From contig NC_051094.1 of the NCBI RefSeq assembly GCF_901709675.1, forward strand, positions 4,739,001 through 4,803,000: a DNA stretch of 64,000 nt, written 5' to 3'. This document shows positions 36,277 through 48,100 of the stretch, in pieces; within the stretch, counting starts at the first letter, position 1, and the number at the start of each line of letters is the position of its first letter. The notes below the pieces were generated by a model, which was given only the letters and a program-made list of their open reading frames with translations, made no database searches and was not told where the DNA came from. A program made the position numbers and the translations under genes. Source of the DNA: Syngnathus acus (Eukaryota; Chordata; Actinopteri; Syngnathiformes; Syngnathidae).

Positions 36277-36297
36277 GGGGGGGGGGGGGGGGGGGGG
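36277..36297. repeat. 21-base poly-G run
   Basis: An uninterrupted G tract on the plus strand (poly-C in the scarb2 transcript). The length may be unreliable because such runs are error-prone in sequencing. Confidence 0.85.
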
Positions 36298-37038
36298 CTT
36301 TGAAATGATAAGACAAGTGATTCAAGTGCTGCGTTTTGCACACTAACACTGTCTGTAACAGTGTCTTTGACTCTTGAAGAAAAGACTTGCCGAGGACCGC
36401 ACGAGGCTCCAATTGTGCTTGAGTAACAGTGTAGACGTGCAAACCGTCCTGGCGGTAAGGCAAAGAAAGCGACTTCGAGGCTCCCTTGTAAGTTCCGCAA
36501 GTCTTTTTGTTGTTGTGGTTTCCCATTGGACAAAAAAAAAAATCATAATCTTTGACTAGCTATAGAAAGGGCACAAACGGAGCAGCTAGGAAAAGTCTAG
36601 TGTTAGAAGGGGGAGGAGGAGGAGTGGTGGAACACACACTTTCACAACCAGCTAGTGTGTGAAACAAGGGCAAAAATGACAAAACTGTTTGGCTCAGTTT
36701 TTTTTTTTGTTTTTGTTTTTTTAACCTAATACTTAATAGGGCAAGGCGGTTCCCACTGGTGGGACGGTGCATCCGTGTTAGAATGATGACCATTTTGGGT
36801 GTGAGGGGGCGGAAAACAACACTTGGTCGAGTCCTTCATCTTTGGAACCAACCAGGAGAGGAAGAGCAATCTTCTCCTGATTGACTCGGACGCAGCGTAG
36901 TGAGGGATGAGATCAGGGAGAGGACCCACCCCTGCGAAATAGCGAGCCCACCCACTTCCCTCAGCCGCCACGCCAGAGCTCCTCGCTTGGAGTGCAAGGG
37001 AGGGAGGGTTGGGTGGGTGGTAGGGGGTCCATCCTGGA

Positions 37039-39135
37039 TCAACACTTCTGGGCCTCCACTGGATCCATGGCAATGTAGGAACCATTCTTTTGCGGCTGGC
37101 CAGCGGGAGCATCGGGCGACTCGTCCGTCTTGTCACTGACCTGCGTGTACGCGGTCTCGTCTTTGGCCGTCTGCAGCGGAGCGATCCAGAAGGGGGAAAA
37201 AAATAAAACAAAGACAAAGCACGGAGATTAGTAACAGATGGCAAAGGCGCCAAATTGCTAACCGGCAGAATAAAAAGCACGTAAACAATTACAGTTTCAA
37301 AAATATATATGACTTTGAAAAAGTTTTATATATAGGATATCTATCAGCTTCACAGCTCAAGACAAAATCAGGTGACCAAACTTCATCATATTGAAAATTA
37401 CTTCTTGAAATGTTTACAGTGACATCTTCATTCGACCGTATTTCCTCATGAAGTGAGCATTTACTGAATTTATAGAGAGGCATTCTAAAAGAAGTTGTTG
37501 TTTTTTTTTAATCAATTGAATGTGCAGTGTAAAACCAAATAAGGACAAATTTAGGAAATTTGAATGCCTCATGATAAATATAAAACCACAAAGAATGTTT
37601 CCGAGCTCCGGTTTTGGTTAGCAAGCCAAGTCAAATGTGATCGGCCAGAAGAGGGAACTTACTGTTTCCTGGTTGGGATGAAAAAGTATCCATAGGGAGA
37701 GAGATCTTTTGATCTATTTATCCCCCTCCCTCAAGTAAACGATGTAGCACCATTTGAGGAAATACGGTAAATATGGAACACAAGTAACTATGGGATGAAA
37801 TGTAAACAGACTAAATGAGGAAAATGCACTGTGTGAAGAAACAATTAAGATCCAACTGGGAATGAAAAATGATACTCAAGATAGCCAACAAAATGCAAAA
37901 ACATGGAACAGCAAACAAGGCAACAAAAATGGGAAAAAAGACTTACAGCAAAAGAATGAAAAGCCTCAGTAAAATCAATGCGTTTTACTTCGTTCTAAAA
38001 CAGAAAAAGGGAAAAAAGGGGAGCGTTACAGAAAATTCAAACAGGTTAATTCAACAACAAACAACAAAAATGCTTCACATTGCAATTTAGCATTGTCAAC
38101 ATTTCCCATCATGCTGAGACACCTTAAAAAGCTGCATTTGGAGATCGGTTTTCAACAAATTCGAACATTGGTATGTGAAGTTGGTTTTGTTAGCTTAGCA
38201 TGCTTAGTTTTCAAACAATGACAGACAGCACACCAATTGTTAGTCTTTGTTAAGCAAAAACAAGCTAGCCGTGTAGACGCTAGGCTAATAGGTTGTGTTC
38301 TTAACTGTTTTAAAAATGTGATTACTTGCTGCTTAAAAATACAAATGTGACTTTGAGGTACAGTTGTTTTGCTAGCAGTTGCTCCGCTAATAGTACACAA
38401 ATGTTTTCTCAACTAAACAGCGAGCTAAAGCAGTGCTATTGCGTCTTTAAAAAAAATGCTCTAACAACAGGCAACTTTAGAATTGCGGGGAAAAAAACGG
38501 GTCATGTTGGTTTTGCAGTTAAGGGAAGGATGCATGCAATGCGTTAGTTAGCATGCGGCAAGTTTGGGGCTTAAAATCTTCCACACAGTCTAGAGTTAGC
38601 GTTTCGTTTAGCATAACAACACTAAAAATCTAGTCGGGATACTGCGAGCTAACACATTATTAAGGCTCGGGGGTCTACGTGTGAACTCACCTTCTTCTGG
38701 CGATTACGGCAGAACAGGACCACCAGGACAAGCAGCAGGATGAGGCCCATGCCCACGATGAGCAAAGGAAAGTTAGACACCAGGGTGACAATAAGCAGCA
38801 GCATCCTCATCTGGGCAGCAGAGTCGTCATCGACCGTGGCCGTCTACCAGAGGAAAAAAGTGTCCGTTAGGGAGGTTGAAGTTCAAATGTTCTAGCATGT
38901 TGTGTGTGTCTGTGGGGGGGGGGGGTCATGCTCACCTCATTGACGTACATGATGGGGAAAATGGTTTCGTTGAGGTACTTGGTCTCCCTGTGAGACAGGA
39001 GGTGGCATGTTAGCTAGCACGTTTAAAGGGAAAAAAAAAAAAATTACAAATGGACTTACGGGAAGCCCATCACTCTCTTCAGGATGACATTGAGCTGAGC
39101 GCGCTTGCAGGCCCGAATGGGAACACCTGTGGTCT

Positions 39136-39166
<31 letters not shown>

Positions 39167-42100
39167 AGTTGCTTAAAAAAAGTAATTGTCAATTCCGAGC
39201 ACAGTTGTTCGCATCTGAGATTGTCATTGTAGGTTCTAGAACGCGCCGTACCGGCTGCAGGTCCAGATAGGTCTCGTGGTCCTCCTTGTTTGGATTGAGG
39301 CCTTCGATGGCGTTAATGTACTTTGGGTCGGCCTGGTAGAAGTGCGGGAAAGACACCACAATGGGAGCGCCTGGAGGGAGGGCACAAAAGTCAATGACTG
39401 CTGTTAAACTCCAAACGGTCCTGTAGATAAGAAGAAACGTGTGCTCGAGGAGAACTATAATTGATGGAGCGCTATTGATAGTGCCGGCACGTCTTTTAAC
39501 GACATGCTGACATGGTGATCGTAAACATCCAGAGTCCACAATGGCCGCGCTGATTCTTTTGAGATTGGAAAACGCCCTTCACACTTTCTTCAAAAAGAAA
39601 AGCATCATATGACAACATGAAGAAAATCAAAAACAAGGACAAAGGCTTATCGAAGGCTTTGTGACCTCAACAACAAAGCCAATCTCCACAAATGGAGAAA
39701 ATGGCGCGTGCGGGCGGGCAACCAGTCGAGCTAAATGACTCCAAAAACACATCAACGCAGACAACTCATCAAGGAGGTCAAAGAGGAAACATTTTGCCAG
39801 AAGTGTCACAACCAATTAGAAGGTTCAGGGGGCAAAAACTTTTTATAGGGCCAGAAATATTTCAAAATTTCCCTTTATAATGAAAACAACCAAACTGCAT
39901 TTTACAATAAATTAGTTCTGGTCTGAAACTTTTCAGTGTCAATACGCCCGCCGAAAGTTGAATAATGAGCAATGGTGCAAAATCTGATAAAAAAAAAAAA
40001 AACTCTATCTAGTTTTTTTTTTTGGTTGATCTAATTACATTGTTAAATGGGCTTTTGTTTTGCACAGTAGTCCATCCAATACGCTAATCTTGGCAGTACA
40101 AGTGTCTGATAAGGCCGATGAATGGTTGAAGGAATGCAAACAGCAGAGTCCAGAGGTGAGCGTGTGTAGTGTATGTCTGGGATGCTCCTCGTGCTCTTAT
40201 CGCAGCAATGGCTCTTCACTCAACACGGTCAAATAGTTCAATCATTGCGACACGAGCACACCGTTAAACATTCACTCGCACGGACGGTCAAACAGCAAGC
40301 AGAAAGGACCAGATTGCACAGGGCCATCTTCGGATGATGAGCGGGGTGGAGGTTCGTGTCAAAAAACATTCCGATTGAAGCGGGCGGATCGGAACTGGGT
40401 GTCGAAATTTGCTGAGAACCGTCACGGGTTCGATGTAAAATGGAATGAATTTTCAATCGTGTTGTTTCAGTTTGATTCATAAGAAGGGATCAAAATCAGG
40501 TGGGGAAATGATGCCAATTTCAAAACTCACAGTTACTTTGTTTTGAGGTCGTAAATGTGAACAGCCGTGGGATAATGAACAACTTATTTTGAGCTAATGA
40601 TTGACAATGAAGGTATATTTCCGCCGATGAAAATTACTTTGCTGACCTTTGCTGTTACTTTGTATAACGGCCAAAGTGTCGAATAAGTTCGACTATGAAT
40701 GAAGATGTGGGGTAACATCCGAAGTTGGCCTTTGTGTAGTTTCACTTGGCTTTTCCTGCCGTGAGCCGTCATCCCTTTTCTCCTCTTACCTTGTCGACAC
40801 ACGCTGACTTTGAGCACGCCGGTGCCCAGACACTGTCCGGCGGGCACACAGAAGCCCTCATTGTCCGGGTTATCCACGGGGCTCATGAGCACGTCGTCGG
40901 GGGGCGCGAAGCGGTACGCCTGGATGCCTTTCACCTCCACGTCCTTCACGTAGGCCAGATGGATGGATCTGCCAGAAAAAACAAAGTGGGTGAACCCTGC
41001 GCGCTCATCTCGGCTTCAAAACGGTTTCCTGTGTATCGTTTAGCTTCCGGGGAGTGTACACAAACTACTTATCAGTCCCTGAGACAGTCTTTATCTGTGA
41101 TTCACGATCCTGTGTTTTTCCTGGACGGTAAACAAGGGCGGGCGAGGACGCGATATCGGTGCGCGCATACCTGCAGAGATCGGCGGCGAAAATGTAGAGC
41201 AGCTCGTTCCTGTTGATGAGCGGGTGGAAGACGGCGCCGTCCGTGCCGTTGATCATGTTGCTCTGGTTGGATGACCAGAACGTCATCTCCCTGGTCGCGA
41301 GGAGAAAACAAACGGCGGTGTTAGCTGTTACTGCGTGAAAGAGTCACATGTTGACGTTAAAAAAAAAAAAAAAGCTTTGGAAATCAACATTTTTCTTGTC
41401 TGATTGACATGAGTCGTCGTGGTCACTTTGTTTTCACGAGTTGAATGACAAAAGTGAATTTCCGAGTCAGATTGACACAAGTAGCTAAATTTGGTGTAGA
41501 GCTCCATTTTGCGCTCGTTTTAATGTGTACAATAAAGTGTGTCATATGTTTTTATTATCTAATTTGCTGTAAAACGCTTTTTTTTCTTTTTTGCCTCTGG
41601 AAATGGGACAATCTATTCAATGCTTGATGCATTGGCGCGTTCTCAAATCTACCGACCTGGATCTAAAGTACAAAGTCGCAATGGATAGCCAAACATTCAT
41701 TTTGCAATATTCAAATCCAGGGAGCAAAGGGTTCCCCTGCTCTGGACACAACTCAAAAGTTGTCTAACTGGGCAAATACTGAGAATATCTGACCGAGTGG
41801 ACCTAAGAAGGACTATTTAAAAACAACCCCAAAAAACAAAAGCTGATCCAAATAATGAAAGAAAAAGCGTTTACTTGAGTCCGTTCCACGTGTCGATTTT
41901 GCCGTACTCCATGTAGTCCTGCTCGCCGGTGTTGAAGACAAACTCCCCTTCGTGGGTTCCGTTTTTCTGCCAAGACGAGAGAGCGAGAGAGAGACGGGTT
42001 GAGACACGAAGCGCCGCATGCTGGCCAGGCACTGAGTCGGAACGCGTTTGCGTCCCTACGCTTTAATGAGCCGTGAAAAGAAACGGCGCTTTGTGTTTGG

Positions 42101-45100
42101 CCGACGCCACGTCCTCGTAGGGGACAATAAGCCTCAAACGGAGCACAAGGAACGCTCATAATTGGAGATGGGGAACGCAGTCCGTTGATTTGGGGGGGGG
42201 GGGCACAATAATATTGAGACTCTAGCGGTCATCAAATGTTTGCGGAATTTGTCTCAATCCTGTCGACGTAGTGTCCTGGGTGGTCGGCTTTAATTCCAAG
42301 TCAGCTAAGAGTCTCATTTGAGTGGCTGGCAACCTCGCCGCAGCATTGCAGAAGTTGCGTCACGCGCCGGCTAACAGGAAGTCTGCAAAAAGACACGACT
42401 GCGTGAGCCTTCGGCGCTCACCTTCCACATGAGCCCAAAGTACTCGTCCACGTCCGGCTTCATGGAGTGGATCTTGGTGAGGATAGGGTCCTTGAAGCCC
42501 CACAGGTACTCGTGCACCGTGCGCGTGGTAAACAACGTGGCCCCCAGGCCTTTGATGTAGAGGGAGATAAAGCTGCGCAGGAAGAACGAGTACGAGTTGA
42601 GCTCGTTCATCACCACCTGGGAGGACGCAGTCAAGCAAAAGTCAAATATACAGTACCGTATTTTTCGGAGTATAAGCCGTAAAAGAACCACTGTGTTCAT
42701 AACGGCAAAGATAAACCAACGGCCACCCACCACTAAGGGGATGTTGATGGTCCTGAGGATGTCCACTTCGGGATCTCCCACCGACTTCTCCCGCATGAAG
42801 ACAAAGGTTTTAGGGTTGAGGGCGTACACTTTGGTGCCGTTCTCCAGGAAGGTGACGTTCTCCCTGGGCCGGTACTCCCTGGGGCGGGGAAACGGTAGGA
42901 CGCGGGTTAGACGCCAGGAGGCGCATCGGGGGTCCGGAGGGGGGTGTCGCATTACCTGTAGGTGTAAGGTCCGATCTGCTGGACGGCCGCCCGGCCTCCC
43001 GCTAAGAACACCTCCGGGTTGGTGACGTTGAAGAAGTAGTACTCCATGTAGACGGGCGGGGGAGGGTTCTTCCACGACTCGAACATCTGACTCTTCTCCG
43101 TCAGCGTTATTTCCTAAAACACAAAGTAACACTTAATACAGACCTCCTGAGGGCACTCGCACACACGCTTCACAAGATGGAAACTGTATTTGCGCGTCCT
43201 GGCAAGCTCGAACAAGAGGACGAGCGTGCCGACATTAGATGAGTTAAAAAAAAAAGAAAATCTACTCAAGTAAGGTAAAAGTACTTGCACTTTTCCCACC
43301 ACCAGTGGATAGGTTATTTTTAAGCACGTAAGTAACAACACTTCCTCTCGTTTCAAGTTTGCTCAAAAGCCTCCGTCTGCTTCAGGTTAACCATTGAGGG
43401 GATGGACGAGCCGCGCATTGTCTCCAACACGCACTCGCCGTCAAGACGCGGCCGCCGCTTCCTGTCAAGAGACTTTGCGACCTTGGCAGATGTTTATGGC
43501 CGGTGTGGTTATTTGTTGGGTCGCTCGCATCCTCGCGCCAACACCTGGCTTCCCGTGAAAGCACAGTGGAGCTCACGGCAAGCAAACTTTGCCGACAGGT
43601 TTCCTGTACCTGTAAGTTATTTTTTTGTTTCTAGGAATAATAGCATTTGGCCTTGGAAGGCATACAAGATTTTCCAAGCAATACTTTCATTAAGCTTTAG
43701 TCATCGTAAATATGATATAAGTATGTTACTATGCAAAAAAATACTACATAGATTTGGGTTCAGAATTAGACTTATTTAAAAAAAATACAAAGAATCCCTA
43801 CTTTCGGAAAAATTTGTAGTTTTTCTTGTGATTTTAGACCTTTTTTCCAAAAACCTTTTTTCTTCAAAAATAAGCAAATATTTTTTGTTGGTAAATTTTG
43901 TAATTTTAGACCTTTTTTCCAAATTCTTTTTTCTTCAAAAATAACCCGATTCACCTCTCCGCATTGTCACATTATAAACGTGGAAGTGAAATCAGGACGA
44001 TGTCACGCACTTTCAAAAGTAACTTCTTCCTTTTATGAAAGAAAAAAAGCACGACTCCTTGGATTTTTTTTTTCACCCCAAGGTTGCTTTGATGCTTTTG
44101 GACTGTTATTTGGATCTAGTTTATCAGGAGAAACACAGTCCAAGGACATGCGCGGAGGTTGATGAGGACCAGCCCTTAAACAAATAGCTTAGTACACTGT
44201 AAACAAATAGTCGGCACTGAGACCATATGTGATGAGAAAAATGAAGTTCAAGTACCCCGGACGGAACCCGGCGTGTCTCACTTTTCAAACGCTTTCACGC
44301 TCAATCCGTCATCCTCCGATCAGTCTGTGTTTGCAGTTTACTGGTTCCAGCGCAGTGAAAAAAGAATGAAAAAAAAGTCCTGCCCCCAGGGCTTGAAGAA
44401 GGCAAGAAATTCCTCACATGATTTATATTTCCTTCCACGCCCTAGAGCTAGGATTCTCAAACTTTTCAATCCAGGGAGCTCGTAATGAGATTTTTTTCCC
44501 CCCTTATTTTACAAGGACCTCTCATCCTTAATTTGAACTTTCTTAACCGTTTTATGAAGTTGAATTGAATAATCACGACGCCAATTAAACAGAACTACGG
44601 CGTATAGCGCCAAAAAAAGCGCACAAGAATTTCAAAAGCTGATCAAAAAGTCTGAATTATATGAGAACAGTCATGAAAAAAAATGTTGAGAAAATTAAGT
44701 TGCAGTTTTGAGTCTTGAGATTAAAGTCAAGCTCACTTTGGCTAACAATTTTTAAAAACGATACAACATAATTTATATTATTTTACTGCGCACGCTGCTT
44801 ATCTTATCCTGAACTACAACTTTCAAGCAAATCTGCAATTAGGCTTGTTTTTTCTTCCTTGAGGCAGTTGAGGATTAGCAGTTACCCCCTGCTAATTTCT
44901 CATTTAGAGATTGTCAATGGGGAAAATTAATTTACAACACCAAGGAGCAGAGGGAAGCTAGCTGGCTGGCTGGCTGGCTGGCTGGCTTCCTCCCTAAGTA
45001 GTCCAGATGAGTTGGCACGGTGCCCCCGAAAATGCTCGCTGCTGATTCATGTCAGCAAGAGGAATGCCAACAATTCCCAAAAGGTTAAAGGTGGCGGCGG

Positions 45101-48100
45101 GTGTGCCGGGCTGCAACATATAGCGCGTCAGCTGCTGCCCCCGATTGAGCTGCTGAATCGCCACAATGCCAATTTCACCGCTCCCGTGAGGGTGCGTTGT
45201 GTGGAAATTTGAAAATATATAGGCATTGATAAAACAAGAGAATAGATTCACTTTTTCCATTGCCTCATCATTTCTATTCTTATCTTTATATTGATTATTT
45301 TGTATGATTTAAATTTTAAGTCATATTTGTATTAACTACTCACCTGACAGTAAGTAACGATGTTGTGATGTCTTTTTAAAAATGTTTTGATGATTAAACG
45401 CCTCCGTTGGTCTGTTTGATTGTTCTTTTTTTTTTTAACAAAACAAATAAAAAAAAAGGTTATGATGAACCTGCTATCTTATTATTTCTTTCCATAAAAT
45501 GTTAGCAACGGTGATGCATGAAAAGAAACAAACATGCCTTGTTAGCTTCAGAAGCTAACAAGCCACTCCAACAGCTGGGAATGACAAAGAGTGTAAAAAG
45601 CGGCCACTGGCTAAATAAAAACAAGACAACTCAGCGTAAACACAACTCGAGGCTTGAAGGTAAGCAAGTTTCACCCGTCAACTCCCTTCCCCCATCCTCC
45701 ATCCAAACACAGACAACCTCCTCCCGCCCTCTTCTTGCTGCTGTCACTGCAAGCGGACACATTGCAACACCCACCAATGCATTTGTTCATGTTCCTAAAA
45801 AAAAAAAAGCTTGTTAACCTACAGGGCAGGATTCCCCCAACATCTGTTGTGTTTGTTCAGATTCATCTGTCCATTTTCAATGCCATTTCTTCTCCTCAGA
45901 GTTGCAAGGGTGGTCTACACCCTGGACTGGTCGCCAATCAGTGACAGCAGCGCACATATTGACGGACAGTCACACTGCAAATATTCAACCTACACTCCCT
46001 GCACTGAAGTCAATCAGATGACCTGCAACGCCATCAGTGACGATTCAGTTTCAGAAAACTTCTTTTTTTTTTTTCCCCCCATGAGCCAGTTATGTGTTTA
46101 AAATCAGATATTTTGCCCTGTTAACATATAACATACCATGCAAATTGAACATACTATTAAAATACAAAGAAACAATAAAAGATGTTTTGTTTTACAATTT
46201 GACGTTTCAACTCCACCTACGACACTGGAGACTGCAAACATTCAACATTGCTTATCCACTTTAGGGTCGTGGGTCACCCACTCATTTGATGACAAAAAAA
46301 TATACATATGAAAAGAGTAGAAGAACACATTCTGCACAAGTTTTGAAAATATTTCATGCACATGGATGGATAGATGGATGAGTCAATTTAACCTGCGATA
46401 CATCAAGAGACAATCACTGCACATGAATGAATGGCAATGAATGAAAAAGGCTTTGTAGATTCTCTGCTTTGGTTTTAACATCCAATTGAGTCCTTTATAT
46501 CTTGAGAGCAAAGCAGTATCTATTTTCTTGAGCTAAAAAGGGAACAATGCACATTGAGATGAGCAGTAGGGACAAAAATGAAATAGCAACATACTGGATC
46601 GTTGTGGTTACGGTTGAGGGGAGCAATTTGTCCTGCAAAGTCAATTTTTGGAGATTGTAAATAGGAAAGGCTATGAAGGCTTTAATGTTGCATTGGTTCG
46701 GAGTTGATGAGCTAACTAGCCGCGAAGCTACAACACACTGCTTCACTGCTAAAAACCAACAAGCGCGTCCCAAACATGGGTCCGAAGAAGGCATCAACGG
46801 CTCCCCTCTTTTCGGTCGAGGAGGGCGAGGATATTAAAAAGGCGTTGGACTTCCTCACTGAAGAAGTCTCGGCTGTCAGGTTGGAGCAGAAAGCTATCCT
46901 CAAGCTGGTCGAGGAGGTCAAAGCTCTCCGCATCCAGAATGCGGAAAATGAAAAGAAAATCACCTTCCTGGAAAGCAGGGTTGCTGACCTGGAGCAGTAT
47001 ACCAGAATCAACGACGTGATCATCTCTGGAGTCAATACCAAAGCCCGGTCATACGCCCGGGCATTGGCCGCTGGCGAGGGAGGTGAGCCCGATGAACTGG
47101 ATGTTAGCTCCACGGAGCAACAGGTGGCTACTTTCCTGCAGTCCAAGGGGATACAGCTGGACTGCGACAACATCGAAGCTTGCCACCCTCTGCCCAAGAG
47201 GAGACCCGGAGACAAACCCGCTGTCATCATGCGGTTTGTCAACAAAAAACACAAGATTGCACTATTAAAACAAGGAAGAAAGCTGAGAGGAACCGACGTC
47301 TACATCAATGAGCACCTGACCAAGCACAACGCTGATATTGCCAAAAAAGCACGCTACCTGAGGAAGCAGAAAAAAATTCAACATACCTGGACTACAAACT
47401 GTAAAATATTTATCAAGCTCAATGGAACACCGGAGGAAGCAAAAGTGCTGATGGTAAGGAGTATTGAGGAGCTGGATAGATACCAATGATCATCATGCAG
47501 GACTGTAAGGTAAACTCTACTCACAACCATGACACACATCGAAAGAAATCAAGCATCTACACCTGAAGATAACAGTAACATAACTCAGAGGATTAGTGAA
47601 CACGACAAACTGGAACTCCAATCATTTCAATACACTGACCACAGTTCACTGGATATGGAACATGATATAGACCCGGATAACAACTTCTTTAACTCAATCA
47701 ACAATAACTGTAGTTATTATACTGATGAAGAATTTAATAGAATCAATATAGATAGCAAACTGTCTATTATACATATTAACAGTAGGAGTCTGTATGCCAA
47801 CTTTACAAACATTAAGGATTATCTTCATCAGTTTGCTCGCCCATTCAACATTATTGCAATAACGGAAACATGGATCAACACAGTAAAAGGGGCGGACTTT
47901 GAGCTGGAGGGATATGACTTTATACACATAGATCGACAAAACAAAGGTGGAGGAGGAGTTGCGATCTATGTGGAAAAGACATTAAACGTCAGGGTGATAA
48001 AGGATATGTCAATGGTAGTTAACAACATATTGGAATGCATGACAATTGAAATACTCAAGGAAAAAAAGAAAAATGTGATCATTAGCTGTATATATCGGAC

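Larger units (their letters stand above)
34294..37038 (-). other. Probable 3' UTR of scarb2
   Basis: This region follows the scarb2 stop on the minus strand. It has no introns or exons I can see and ends with a minus-strand AATAAA at 34294-34299. A long 3' UTR is also known for mammalian SCARB2. It contains poly-G runs on the plus strand (poly-C in the transcript) at 34421-34436, 34610-34621 and 36277-36297, and a 59-bp tandem duplication at 34741-34858. Confidence 0.45.

Noticed and set aside
36131-36533. Pro-rich frames over the G-run (131 and 107 codons)
   Set aside because: They are in the presumed scarb2 3' UTR, and the proline stretch comes from the poly-G tract.
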